Under the pieces are notes generated by a model. It was not told the origin of the DNA and did not search any database. It saw nothing but the letters and a program-made list of their open reading frames with translations. Position numbers and translations under genes: made by a program. Of a DNA stretch of 64,000 bases, positions 51,292-60,311 are shown one piece after another (positions within the stretch are counted from its first letter, which is position 1; the number at the start of each line of letters is the position of its first letter). Source of the DNA: Actinomycetota bacterium (GTDB lineage: Bacteria > Actinomycetota > Thermoleophilia > RBG-16-64-13); NCBI GenBank assembly GCA_016278725.1, contig JADQBG010000016.1, positions 22,084 through 86,083 of the forward strand, in the 5' to 3' direction.

Positions 51292-52583
51292 CTACTCACG
51301 AAGACGTCACCTGCACCTTCTGCGGCTGTCTCTGCGACGACATCTCGGTCGAGGTGGAGGACGGCGATATCGCCGCCGTCAAGCGGGTTTGCGCCAACGG
51401 CCGGGGAGTATTCGCGGAGCACTGCTCCGACGCGCGCCGGCCTACCGTCGGGGGGCGGGAAGTGGATTTCGACGAGGCGATCGCCGAGGCCGCCCGAATT
51501 CTGGACCAGGCGGACAGTCCGCTGATCTACGGCTTGAGCTCATCGGCCACCGAGGGTCAGCGCAAGGCAGTCGAACTCGCGGACGTCCTGGGTGCCGTGG
51601 TGGACACCACCTCCTCGGTTTGCCACGGTCCCACCGGTCTTGCCCTGCAGGAGATCGGGGAGCCCAGCTGCACCCTGGGCGAGGTGCGTAACCGCGCCGA
51701 TCTGATCGTGTTCTGGGGCTGCAATCCCTCCGCCTCCCATGTGAGGCACTTCGGCCGTTACTCCGTGACGGCGAAAGGCACGCTGACTCCGCGGGGGCGC
51801 CAGGACCGCACGGTGTATGTGGCCGATGTGCGGCCGACGGGAACCTCGAAGACCGCCGACCACTTCCTCCAGCTTCGGGTGGGCTCGGATTACGAGGTGC
51901 TTTCCACGCTGCGCCTTTTGGTCCGGGGGGAGAGCGTCTCTGCCGAAGAGGTGGGCGGGGTATCCGTGGCAGAACTCGGCGAGTTGGCGGAGCGCATGAA
52001 GTCCTGCCGCTTCGGCGTGGCCTTCATGGGCATGGGCCTGACCATGAGCGCCGGCCGGAACGTGAACGTGGCCGAGCTCTTCTCCCTGGTGGCCGAACTC
52101 AATGACCATACGCGCTTCTCGGTGATACCGATGCGGGGTCACGGCAATGTGGCGGGTAGCGATCAGGTGCTGACCTGGCTCAGCGGCTACCCCTTCGCCG
52201 TCAGCTACGCGCGGGGCTACCCTCAGTTCGGGCCGGGGGAGTTCACGGCCGTGGACATGCTGGCGAGGGGCGAGGCGGACGCCGCGCTGATTCTCGCGTC
52301 CGATCCGGTGGCGCACTTCCCCCGGGCCGCGGCCGAGCGCCTCGCCGCTATCCCCACCATCGTCTTGGATCCGTGCGAGAACCTGACCGCCGGAGTCGCC
52401 CGGGTGGTGTTCCCGACGGCCACCTACGGTGTGGACGCCGTGGGCACCGCCTACCGGATGGATAACGTCGCCATCCGCCTGCGGGCGGTCCTTCCGACCG
52501 AGCGGCCGACGGACGAGCAGGTGCTCGAAGCGATCATCCAGGCACTCCCGAAACGGGCGGCACAGTTGGAGGCGGTGAAGTGA
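51288..52583 (+). CDS. fmdB: Formylmethanofuran dehydrogenase subunit B (catalytic, Mo/W-type)
   Basis: A 431-aa molybdopterin oxidoreductase-family subunit. Cysteines at residues 9, 12, 16 and 35 (CTFCGCLCDD, then KRVCANG) form the [4Fe-4S] site. Cys112 in SSVCHGPTG sits where FwdB has the metal-ligating active-site Cys. Further motifs are FWGCNPSASHVRHFGRYS, MGMGLTMSAGRN, MRGHGNVAGSDQVLTW and LILASDPVAHFPRAA. It would interconvert CO2/formate and formyl-methanofuran's formate intermediate using electrons from a ferredoxin-like partner. No polyferredoxin subunit (F/G) is seen in the window. It overlaps fmdD and fmdA. Confidence 0.9.
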   Translation: MTTHEDVTCTFCGCLCDDISVEVEDGDIAAVKRVCANGRGVFAEHCSDARRPTVGGREVDFDEAIAEAARILDQADSPLIYGLSSSATEGQRKAVELADVLGAVVDTTSSVCHGPTGLALQEIGEPSCTLGEVRNRADLIVFWGCNPSASHVRHFGRYSVTAKGTLTPRGRQDRTVYVADVRPTGTSKTADHFLQLRVGSDYEVLSTLRLLVRGESVSAEEVGGVSVAELGELAERMKSCRFGVAFMGMGLTMSAGRNVNVAELFSLVAELNDHTRFSVIPMRGHGNVAGSDQVLTWLSGYPFAVSYARGYPQFGPGEFTAVDMLARGEADAALILASDPVAHFPRAAAERLAAIPTIVLDPCENLTAGVARVVFPTATYGVDAVGTAYRMDNVAIRLRAVLPTERPTDEQVLEAIIQALPKRAAQLEAVK

Positions 52584-54217
52584 TGCGCGGCATCTTGGGC
52601 GGTCGGGTCTACGACCCGGCAAACGGCATTGACGGAGAGGTCCGAGACATCTGGATGCGGGACGGCCGAATCGTTCCGGCAGACGAGATCGATCCGCAGG
52701 GGGCCGAGACCTTCGATGCCACCGGGTTGGTGGTCATGCCCGGCGGGGTCGACATCCACAGCCACATCGTCGGCGCCAAGGTGAACGTGGGCCGGAAGCT
52801 GAGGCCGGAGGACCACCGGGGAAGCGAGCGCGAGCGCCGGGGCGGCTACTGGTCGGGCTCGGGATACACCGTCCCCACCACTCACCTGACCGGCTACCTG
52901 TACGCGGAGATGGGCTATACCACCGTGATGGAGGCGGCGACGGCTCCGCTGGTCGCCCGGCACACGCACGAGGAGTTCGCGGATCTGCCCATCGTGGACA
53001 AGGGCGCCTTCATCACCATGGGCAACAACCACTTTCTCATGCGGGCGATCAAGGAGGGCCGGCGCGAGGAGGCGCGGGACTACGTGGCCTGGCTGCTGCG
53101 GGCCAGCAAGGGCTACGCGATCAAAATCGTAAACCCCGGCGGAGTCGAGAACTGGAAATGGGGTGGCAACGTCGAGGAGTTGGACGACGAGGTCATCGGC
53201 TTCGAGGTCACTCCCCGGCAGATCCTCGAAACCCTCGGCTGGATCAACGACGAGCTCGGGTTGCCGCACGTGCCCCACATTCACGGCATCAACCTGGGGC
53301 GCGGCAGAAGCGGGCGAACCACGGTGGAAAGCATAAGGGCACTGAACGGCCGGCGGGCCCACCTCTGCCACCTGCAGTTCCTGAGCTATCGCGCGGGAAA
53401 GGGGGCGATGCACCTTTCTGACGCCGCCTCCGTCGCCGAAGCCGTGAACACGGCCTCCAACCTCACCGTGGACGTGGGGCAACTCGTGTTCGGTCCGGCG
53501 ACGACCATGACCTCCGACGGCCCGCTGCAGCACAACCTCCACAAGACCATGGGCGGACGGTGGGTCAACGACGATGTGGAGTCGGAGACGGGCGGAGGCA
53601 TCGTCCCGGTCACCTACGAGCCCACGAACCCCATCAACTCGGTGATGTGGCTGACGGGCCTCGAGCTCTTCTTGCTGATCGATGATCCCTGGCGGGTCTC
53701 CCTGACCACGGATCATCCGAACGCCGGGGTGTTCGTTCACTACCCTCAGGTGATCAAGCTGTTGATGGACTCTGCCTACCGGGCGGAGATGTTCGCGGGA
53801 ATCCACCGGAGGGCCCGAAAGGGCGCTCTGCTGCCGGAACTCGAGCGCGAGTATTCGCTCTACGACATCGCCATCGTCACCCGCGCGGGCCCAGCGCGCA
53901 GCCTGGGCCTAAGGAACAAGGGCCATCTGGGCCCGGGCGCGGACGCCGACGCCACCGTCTACGAGGAGAAGGCGGACAAAGAGGAGATGTTCGCCCGCCC
54001 GCGGTACGTCTTCAAGGACGGCGGACTCGTCGTCCGGGACGGGGAGCTGGTCGCGGCGCCTCAGGGCAGGACCCTGCATGTGGCGCCCGCCTATGACTCC
54101 GCAATCGAGGAGCGCATACGAGAACATTTCCGGGAGGCGTACACGGTCTCGTTCGATAATTACTCGGTGTCAGAGGAGGAGCTGGGCCGCAACGAGACGG
54201 TCCCTTGCGATGCCTAA
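52583..54217 (+). CDS. fmdA: Formylmethanofuran dehydrogenase/hydrolase subunit A
   Basis: A 544-aa amidohydrolase-fold subunit with a binuclear metal site that condenses formate with methanofuran or hydrolyses formyl-methanofuran. His59 and His61 (DIHSHIVGAKVN) and Lys181 (AIKIVNPGG, the expected carboxylated Lys) are retained, with HVPHIHGINLGRG, HLCHLQFLSY and LTTDHPNAG downstream. ATG 52583 overlaps the fmdB stop (TGATG); a GTG three bases earlier is possible. The last 8 bases overlap the next gene. It is equally compatible with Fwd- and Fhc-type complexes. Confidence 0.94.
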   Translation: MRGILGGRVYDPANGIDGEVRDIWMRDGRIVPADEIDPQGAETFDATGLVVMPGGVDIHSHIVGAKVNVGRKLRPEDHRGSERERRGGYWSGSGYTVPTTHLTGYLYAEMGYTTVMEAATAPLVARHTHEEFADLPIVDKGAFITMGNNHFLMRAIKEGRREEARDYVAWLLRASKGYAIKIVNPGGVENWKWGGNVEELDDEVIGFEVTPRQILETLGWINDELGLPHVPHIHGINLGRGRSGRTTVESIRALNGRRAHLCHLQFLSYRAGKGAMHLSDAASVAEAVNTASNLTVDVGQLVFGPATTMTSDGPLQHNLHKTMGGRWVNDDVESETGGGIVPVTYEPTNPINSVMWLTGLELFLLIDDPWRVSLTTDHPNAGVFVHYPQVIKLLMDSAYRAEMFAGIHRRARKGALLPELEREYSLYDIAIVTRAGPARSLGLRNKGHLGPGADADATVYEEKADKEEMFARPRYVFKDGGLVVRDGELVAAPQGRTLHVAPAYDSAIEERIREHFREAYTVSFDNYSVSEEELGRNETVPCDA

Positions 54218-55544
54218 GTACCTCTTTGTCACGGGCAAGCTCGCCTCCGAGGCTCTGCATCACACGCTGGACCGGCTCGAGCTCGAGGAGGGGTACCGGG
54301 TGGCCGAACTGGGCTACTCGGTGGCGGCGCTGATGAAGACCCGCTCCATCGCCCGGCGGCTCGCGGACGCGCAGGGCTGCGACATGGTGATGGTTCCCGG
54401 CCTCTGCCGGGGCGACCTGGGCCTGATCGAAAGCCAACTGGGAGTGCCTGCGGTCCGGGGCCCGGTGGATCTCAAGGATCTCCCGCTCTTTTTTGGGCAG
54501 GAGCGGGTGCTTGAGGGCTACGGTGAGTACCGCGTGCAGATCGTGGCCGAGATCGTCGAGGCCTACCAGATGCCGTGGGAGGAACTGCTCACCCGGGCGG
54601 AGTACTACCGGGACTCGGGTGCCGAGATCATCGACCTGGGATGTCCGACGGACGAAGGGTTTCCCGCCGTCGGCGAGGTGGTTGCCGGCCTCAAGCAGCG
54701 GGGCTTTCGGGTGAGCGTCGACACCTTCGATCCGGAGACCATCCGCCGGGCGGACGCCGCCGGAGTGGACCTCCTATTGAGCGTGAACAGCCAGAATCTC
54801 GACCTGGTCCCGGAATTGGGTTGCGCCGTCGTCGTGATCCCGGACTTTGGTCAAGGCTTGGATTCTCTCGAGCGTAACGTCGAGCGGGTGGCCGCGATGG
54901 GCGCCACCTACATTGCCGATCCCATCCTCGACCCCTTGAGCTTCGGCTTCACCGCTTCTTTGGCGCGCTTCGTCGAGTACCGGCGCCGGCATCCCGAGGT
55001 GCCCATGCTCATGGGCCTCGGAAATCTCACCGAGCTGACCGACGCCGACAGCATCGGGTTGAACGCCCTGATGGCGGGGGTGATCACCGAGCTCGGGATC
55101 GATTACGTGCTCACCACCGAGGTCATAAGCTGGGCCCGAGGCTCCGTCCGGGAGCTCGATCTGGCGCGAAAACTGATGTTCTATGCCCACCGCGAGCGGA
55201 CGCTCCCCAAGTCGCTGGACGAGAGTCTGATCGTGGCCAAAGACCCTCCGCATGAGCGCTACACCGAAGCGGAGCTGCGGCATATGCAGCAGATGGTGAA
55301 GGACCGCAACTACCGGATCTTCGCGACGGACGACCTGATCTACGTGTTCAACCGCGATCGCTTCGTGAGGGGGAACGACCCTCAGTCGCTCTTTGCCGAG
55401 TTGACGGCCGAAGATCCCGGCCATGCCTTCTATCTGGGGCGGGAGCTGGAACGAGCCTCTCTGGCGGTCTTGCTGGGCAAGCGCTACATGCAGGAGTCGC
55501 CCCTGCGCTGGGGGTACCTGGATCCCGCGGAGGCGACGCAATGA
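54210..55544 (+). CDS. Dihydropteroate synthase-like protein of the H4MPT island
   Basis: A 444-aa protein with an N-terminal about 130-residue domain (KYLFVTGKLASEALHHTLDR) and a DHPS-like TIM barrel (about 135-390: YRDSGAEIIDLGCPTDEG, RVSVDTFDPETIRRADAAG, LLLSVNSQNL, PILDPLSFGFT). Archaeal relatives sit in methanopterin clusters and are suspected to take part in pterin condensation with the MptG product. The true bacterial folP function for folate is less likely given context and the extra domain. ATG 54210 overlaps fmdA by 8 bases. The C-terminal 60 residues are an additional helical region. Confidence 0.82.
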   Translation: MPKYLFVTGKLASEALHHTLDRLELEEGYRVAELGYSVAALMKTRSIARRLADAQGCDMVMVPGLCRGDLGLIESQLGVPAVRGPVDLKDLPLFFGQERVLEGYGEYRVQIVAEIVEAYQMPWEELLTRAEYYRDSGAEIIDLGCPTDEGFPAVGEVVAGLKQRGFRVSVDTFDPETIRRADAAGVDLLLSVNSQNLDLVPELGCAVVVIPDFGQGLDSLERNVERVAAMGATYIADPILDPLSFGFTASLARFVEYRRRHPEVPMLMGLGNLTELTDADSIGLNALMAGVITELGIDYVLTTEVISWARGSVRELDLARKLMFYAHRERTLPKSLDESLIVAKDPPHERYTEAELRHMQQMVKDRNYRIFATDDLIYVFNRDRFVRGNDPQSLFAELTAEDPGHAFYLGRELERASLAVLLGKRYMQESPLRWGYLDPAEATQ

Positions 55545-56695
55545 GTTCCCAGAACTCCGAGGAACCGGTGCGCGTGGTGGGAATAGACCCGGGCACGGTG
55601 AGCATCGACCTCTGCGGCATCGAGGGTGACAGGGTCTTCCTCGATCGTTCTTACGCCACCAGCGAGGTCGCCGCCGACCCTGCGCGGCTGGTGGAAGAGC
55701 TCCGCGCGTCCGGGCCCTTGGACCTGGTCGTGGGCCCCTCGGGCTACGGGCTACCCTGGCTCCCCGTGGACGCGCTCGGGGATTACGAGGCCAGGATGCT
55801 GCTTCTGCCCAGCCAACACGATCCGGCCGATCGGGGGGTGATCCCCGGCATGCGCGGGCTGTTGGAGGAACTCGCGGTCTCCGGCCTGCCGCTCGTATTC
55901 GCTCCCGGAGTGGTGCAGCTGCCCACCGTGCCCCGGCACCGCAAGGTGAACCGCATAGATATGGGGACGGCGGACAAGCTCTGCGCGACGGCGCTTGGAG
56001 TGTGGGATCAGGCTCGCCGGCTGGGGATTCCCTTCGCCGAAACCTCATTCGTTTACCTGGAACTCGGTGGCGCGTTCACCAGTCTGATCCGGGTGGATGG
56101 GGGGCAGATCGTCGACGGGGTGGGCGGCACCTCGGGTCCCCTGGGTTACCTGGCCGCGGGTGCGCTAGACGGGGAGCTCGCCGTGCTGCTCCCGTACCTG
56201 GACAAATCGAGTCTGGGCACCGGTGGCCTTGCCTGGGTGGCCGGCTACCCGGACGCCCCTCCTGAGAAGCTCTGGGCGGAACTCGATCAGCCCTCCGTGG
56301 CCCGGGCTTGGGAAGCTTACTTCGAGGGCTTGGTCAAGGCGGTCGCCGGTTTTGCCGCGCTGGGCGAAATCGGCGAGCTGCTGCTTTCCGGCCGTGTCGG
56401 CCGGCAGCCGGAGATACGGGAGGAGCTGTCTCTGCGGCTTTCCGGGTTTGCTCCGGTTCGGCCGGTGGAGGGTCTCCCGGCGGCCGCCAAAGAGGCGGCG
56501 CAGGGCGCCGCGCTGATCGCCCGGGACCTCGCCGAGAATCGCGAGGGCGGTCTGGTGGACGCCATGCACTTGCGGGAGGCGGCCGGTTCGGTGCTCGGCC
56601 ATCTCTACCTGCAGGGAGCGGAGGACCTTCGCCGGGCTTTCGGACGCCGGATCGACGACGCGGCCCTTCGCCCGTCCAAGGGAAGTGAGGCTTGA
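55541..56695 (+). CDS. DUF1464 family ASKHA-fold kinase-like protein
   Basis: A 384-aa protein of the DUF1464 family (a predicted butyrate-kinase-like acetate/sugar kinase relative). VVGIDPGTVSIDLCGIEG is the phosphate-1 loop, MGTADKLCATALGVWDQ a conserved central block, and LELGGAFTSLIRVDGGQIVD the second phosphate motif. Its place between the DHPS-like gene and ftr, with 4- and 1-base overlaps, makes a role in cofactor synthesis probable (for example phosphorylating a methanofuran or H4MPT precursor), but the substrate is unknown. Confidence 0.75.
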   Translation: MSSQNSEEPVRVVGIDPGTVSIDLCGIEGDRVFLDRSYATSEVAADPARLVEELRASGPLDLVVGPSGYGLPWLPVDALGDYEARMLLLPSQHDPADRGVIPGMRGLLEELAVSGLPLVFAPGVVQLPTVPRHRKVNRIDMGTADKLCATALGVWDQARRLGIPFAETSFVYLELGGAFTSLIRVDGGQIVDGVGGTSGPLGYLAAGALDGELAVLLPYLDKSSLGTGGLAWVAGYPDAPPEKLWAELDQPSVARAWEAYFEGLVKAVAGFAALGEIGELLLSGRVGRQPEIREELSLRLSGFAPVRPVEGLPAAAKEAAQGAALIARDLAENREGGLVDAMHLREAAGSVLGHLYLQGAEDLRRAFGRRIDDAALRPSKGSEA

Positions 56696-57582
56696 TGAAA
56701 TACCAAGGCGTGGAGATCGAGGACACCTTCGCGGAAGCCTTCGAGATGTGGGGGTCCCGGTTGATCATCACCGCCGCGACCCCGGGGTGGGCCGAAACCG
56801 CAGCGCGCGTCGCCACCGGGCTGGCGACCTCGATCATCGGCTGCGGTTGCGAAGCGGGCGTCAACCGGCCGCTGCCCCCCGAGCGGACCCCCGACGGCCG
56901 TCCCGGGGTTCCCGCTCTCTTCTTCACCACCTCAAAAGAGGCGATGGAAGCGCAGTTACTCACGCGCGTGGGGCAGGGGGTGATGACCAGCCCCACCTCG
57001 GCCTGTTTCAACGGGCTCAACGTGCGGGAGCGGGTCAAGGTTGGCTCCCGGCTGCGTTACTTCGGGGATGGCTTTCAGGTCAGCAAGTACGTGGAGGGCC
57101 GCCGGCTGTGGCGCATCCCGGTAATGGACGGTGAATTCGTCGTCGAGGAGGGCATGGGCGTGCGGCCGGCGGTGGGGGGCGGCAACTTCTTCATAATGGC
57201 CGAGACCCAAGAGGCGGGACTCGCCGCCGCCGAGGCGGCGGTGGCGGCCATGGTTGAGGTTCCCGACGCCATCATGCCCTTCCCCGGCGGGATCGTGCGC
57301 AGCGGGAGCAAGATTTCCAGCAAGTACAAAGGGCAGCACGTCTCGAGCAACACCCCCTACTGCCCGACGCTGCGCGGGCAAACTGAGGTCGAGTTGCCGG
57401 AGGGAGCAGAGGCCGTGTTCGAGATCGTGGTTGACGGCCTGGACGAGGGGGCGGTGCGCAAGGCACTGCAGGCAGGCATACCCGCCGCCTGCGGAGATGG
57501 CGTTTTGCGGATTTCCGCGGGCAACTACGGCGGCAAGCTCGGCAAGTATCAGTACCACCTGCACAAACTGGTGCGCGGGTAA
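56695..57582 (+). CDS. ftr: Formylmethanofuran:H4MPT formyltransferase
   Basis: A 295-aa enzyme (FhcD in methylotrophs) moving the formyl group between methanofuran and H4MPT. GVEIEDTFAEAFEMWGSRLI at the N terminus, ATSIIGCGCEAGVNR, LLTRVGQGVMTSPTSACFNG, GGGNFFIMAETQ and GSKISSKYKGQHVSSNT are diagnostic. ATG 56695 overlaps the previous stop (TGATG). The length is normal for the family. A 38-base gap with a strong GGAGGAAGGAGGAGGG stretch separates it from fmdC. Confidence 0.95.
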   Translation: MKYQGVEIEDTFAEAFEMWGSRLIITAATPGWAETAARVATGLATSIIGCGCEAGVNRPLPPERTPDGRPGVPALFFTTSKEAMEAQLLTRVGQGVMTSPTSACFNGLNVRERVKVGSRLRYFGDGFQVSKYVEGRRLWRIPVMDGEFVVEEGMGVRPAVGGGNFFIMAETQEAGLAAAEAAVAAMVEVPDAIMPFPGGIVRSGSKISSKYKGQHVSSNTPYCPTLRGQTEVELPEGAEAVFEIVVDGLDEGAVRKALQAGIPAACGDGVLRISAGNYGGKLGKYQYHLHKLVRG

Positions 57583-57620
57583 CCGCGCGGCAGCTTCCCA
57601 CGGCGGAGGAAGGAGGAGGG

Positions 57621-58469
57621 ATGGGTTGCCTATCGTGCGCCGCCCTCGCGCGCACCTCTACGGAGGTCACGCTTCGGCGAAGGGAATCCAGCTCGATTCC
57701 GATCGAGGCGGAGACCATCTCGCCCGACCGGTTCCGGGGACTGAGCGAAACCCAGATCGCCCGTCTGCCCGCGTACTACGGCCGACGGCTCGTGACCCTT
57801 GGCGATCTCTTCGAGATAGAGGGAGTCCACACCGACCAGATCGGCGTCGAGGGCGACGTCAGCCACGTCAAGAAGATCGGATACGGAATGACCCGGGGAT
57901 CTCTGACGATCCGGGGCGATGCCGGCCCGCACACGGGCGCGCTCATGTCCGGGGGGGAGCTGACGATCGACGGCGACGCAGGCGACTGGTTGGGCGCCCA
58001 GATGAAGGGCGGCGTCATCAACGTCATGGGCGGCGCCGGCAATTTTGTCGGCGGGGCTTATCCGGGCGAAGCGCGCGGCATGAACCGGGGGCTGATCGTC
58101 GTCCGCGGCAATGTGGGCCAGGAAGCCGGGCTTCGCATGCGTCGGGGATTGATCGTCGTCCTGGGAGCTACCGGTGATTTTCCCGGGGCGCACATGATCG
58201 CCGGCACTCTGCTCGCGCTCGGGCGGTTGGGGCCGCGCCCGGGGGCCGGGATGAAGCGCGGGACCATCGTCGCCTTGGGCGAAGCACCGGAGTTGCTTCC
58301 CGCCTTCCGCTACTCGGGCACCTTCGAACCGGTGTTCCTGCGTTTCTACATTCAACACCTGATCAAAGAGGGGCTGATGCTGAGCCAGCGGCAGCTTGCA
58401 GGACCCTATCTCCGCTACGTGGGTGATTTCAACGAGCTGGGGAAAGGAGAGATTCTGGTCCATGTTTAG
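57621..58469 (+). CDS. fmdC: Formylmethanofuran dehydrogenase/hydrolase subunit C
   Basis: A 282-aa right-handed beta-helix (GltS-C-like) subunit that binds the polyglutamyl tail of methanofuran. Repeating G-x-x-x-G-x-x-G coils are seen from about 75 to 225 (SLTIRGDAGPHTGALMSGG, MNVMGGAGNF-type, GLIVVRGNVGQEAGLRMRRG). An N-terminal 30-residue Ser/Arg-rich stretch precedes the conserved IPIEAETISPDRF; the start could be later. The last 8 bases overlap mch. Together with A, B and D it makes a four-subunit complex. Confidence 0.93.
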   Translation: MGCLSCAALARTSTEVTLRRRESSSIPIEAETISPDRFRGLSETQIARLPAYYGRRLVTLGDLFEIEGVHTDQIGVEGDVSHVKKIGYGMTRGSLTIRGDAGPHTGALMSGGELTIDGDAGDWLGAQMKGGVINVMGGAGNFVGGAYPGEARGMNRGLIVVRGNVGQEAGLRMRRGLIVVLGATGDFPGAHMIAGTLLALGRLGPRPGAGMKRGTIVALGEAPELLPAFRYSGTFEPVFLRFYIQHLIKEGLMLSQRQLAGPYLRYVGDFNELGKGEILVHV

Positions 58470-59445
58470 CCTCAACCAACGGGCGGCGGACCTGGTGGAA
58501 AGGATGGCTGCAGACGCCGAGGCTCTCGGGTGCGCCGCGTCCCGGCCCTTCGGCGGAGGTTGGATCATCGACGCGGGCGTGGAGGTGCCGGGTTCCCTCG
58601 AGGCCGGTCGGCTATTCGCGGAGGCCTGCATGTCCGGCTTGGGGACGGTCGCTCTCCGGCAACTCGAGTTCGGCGACCTGGTGATGCCCGGCGTCGAGGT
58701 GCATGTGCGCCGGCCGGTGCTCGCCTGCATGGCTTCTCAGTATGCCGGTTGGGCCGTGAGCGCAGAACTCGAGCCCGGCCAGAAGACTTTCCTGGGCATG
58801 GGTTCGGGACCGGCGCGGGCGCGCTTTAGAGGGGAACCGCTTTTCGAGACTCTGGATTACACCGAACCGGATGCGGCCGCAGGGAGCTCTGCGCAGGCCG
58901 TGCTTGCGCTCGAGTCGCGCGCGCTGCCCTCGAGGGAAGCGGTGGCCTGGCTGGCCGAGCGTTGTGCGGTCGCTCCCGAACAGGTCTACGTCTTGGTCGC
59001 ACCCACCGCCTCCCTGGTCGGGTCGGTGCAGATAGCCGCCCGGATCGTGGAGACCGGACTGCATAAGATGCACGAGATCGGATACGACATGAACACGGTA
59101 ATTGCCGGCTTCGGCACCTGTCCGTTGGCGCCGGTGGCCGGCGACGATCTCACCGCTCTCGGGTGGACAAACGACGCGGTGCTCTACGGCGGCAGGGTCT
59201 GGTACACGGTCGAAGCGGACGATTCCCAGGTCCGGGCGGCCATCGAGCGGCTGCCCTCGAATTCTTCACCCGACTACGGCTCTCCCTTCGGCGAATTGTG
59301 GGAGCGTTGCGGAGGCGACTTCTACAAGATCGACCCCTTGCTTTTCAGCCCGGCCGAGGTGTGGATCAACAACCTGAGCACCGGCAAGACCTTCAAGAGC
59401 GGGGCCGTCGACCCGGGACTGTTTCGACACGTGGTCGGCTCTTGA
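58462..59445 (+). CDS. mch: Methenyl-H4MPT cyclohydrolase
   Basis: A 327-aa enzyme converting methenyl-H4MPT to N5-formyl-H4MPT and back. It begins SLNQRAADLVERM. It contains GGWIIDAGVEVPGSLEAGR, ASQYAGWAVSAE, MGSGPARA, VLVAPTASLVGSVQIAARIVE and FGTCPLAPVAGDDLTALGWT, followed by NDAVLYGG. ATG 58462 is the start; the reading frame also extends upstream into fmdC. Its stop overlaps the next gene's TTG. Mch is the linker between MtdB and Ftr/Fmd in the pathway. Confidence 0.95.
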   Translation: MFSLNQRAADLVERMAADAEALGCAASRPFGGGWIIDAGVEVPGSLEAGRLFAEACMSGLGTVALRQLEFGDLVMPGVEVHVRRPVLACMASQYAGWAVSAELEPGQKTFLGMGSGPARARFRGEPLFETLDYTEPDAAAGSSAQAVLALESRALPSREAVAWLAERCAVAPEQVYVLVAPTASLVGSVQIAARIVETGLHKMHEIGYDMNTVIAGFGTCPLAPVAGDDLTALGWTNDAVLYGGRVWYTVEADDSQVRAAIERLPSNSSPDYGSPFGELWERCGGDFYKIDPLLFSPAEVWINNLSTGKTFKSGAVDPGLFRHVVGS

Positions 59446-60311
59446 AGGTTGCCGTCATTGGACAGGACGGCTGGCACACCCGGGATCTGCAGGCGGCGCT
59501 CGCCCGCCGGGGGGTCGCCGCTCCCTGCCTGAGAGTCACCCGCCTCGAGGCCCGGCTGGGTGCTGGTCCGAAAGTGGCCGTAGAGGGGGAGGTCCTCGAC
59601 GGGTACGATGCCGTGTTGCTGCGGGCCTTGCCGGGCGGCTCTCTCGAGCAGATCGTCTACCGCATGGATGCGTTGCGCCGTTTGGAGAACCTGGGCGTGC
59701 GCGTGCTCAACCCGGCGCGGAGCATCGAGCACGGCGTCGACAAGTACTACACGGCTAGCCTGCTCGAGGACGCCGGGGTGCCCACCCCGCGGACCATCGT
59801 CACCGAGCGCTTCGACGAGGCCCTCGCCGCTTTTGAGGAACTCGGGGGGGACGTCATCGTGAAGCCGCTTTTCGGGTCCGAGGGGCGGGGCATGGTGCGG
59901 GTCTCGGACCCGGACCTCGCCTACCGCGTGTTCCGGGCCCTGGAATTGAGCCGTTACGTCTTCTGCGTGCAGGAGTTCATCTCGCCGGGAGGGCGGGATA
60001 TTCGGGCGTTCGTCGTGGGTGACCGCGTGATCGGCGGAATGGTGCGTCAGGGCAGGGGCTGGAAGAGCAATATGTCCCAGGGCGGGACCGCGACGCCGCT
60101 CGTGCCCGAGAGTCAGGCCGCGGAGATGGCGCTGGCCGCGGTCCGGGCGGTGGGAGCCGACTACGGGGGCGTCGATCTCTTGCCCACGCAGGGTGGCGGA
60201 TACAGCGTGCTCGAGGTCAACACCATCCCCGGTTGGCGCGGGCTGCGGGAGACGACCGGCATCGACGTGGCGCAACTCGTCGTCGATTATGCTTTGGGGG
60301 AAGAAACGTGA
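59442..60311 (+). CDS. RimK-like ATP-grasp ligase (MptN-type)
   Basis: A 289-aa ATP-grasp amide-bond ligase. KVAVIGQDGWHTRDLQAAL starts the pre-ATP-grasp domain. ATP-grasp signatures include GGDVIVKPLFGSEGRGMVRV, VQEFISPGGRDIRAFVVG and the Mg2+ loop VLEVNTIPGWRGL. It belongs with MptN/RimK enzymes that add glutamate to cofactor tails; an orthologous gene is common in bacterial H4MPT islands. TTG 59442 is the start, overlapping the mch stop. The exact substrate (H4MPT or methanofuran precursor) is not decidable here. Confidence 0.85.
   Translation: MKVAVIGQDGWHTRDLQAALARRGVAAPCLRVTRLEARLGAGPKVAVEGEVLDGYDAVLLRALPGGSLEQIVYRMDALRRLENLGVRVLNPARSIEHGVDKYYTASLLEDAGVPTPRTIVTERFDEALAAFEELGGDVIVKPLFGSEGRGMVRVSDPDLAYRVFRALELSRYVFCVQEFISPGGRDIRAFVVGDRVIGGMVRQGRGWKSNMSQGGTATPLVPESQAAEMALAAVRAVGADYGGVDLLPTQGGGYSVLEVNTIPGWRGLRETTGIDVAQLVVDYALGEET

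Noticed and set aside
54210..55544. Folate-pathway dihydropteroate synthase (folP) for the DHPS-like gene
   Set aside because: It has an extra N-terminal domain and C-terminal extension and is embedded in the H4MPT cluster, matching the methanopterin-linked DHPS-like family instead.
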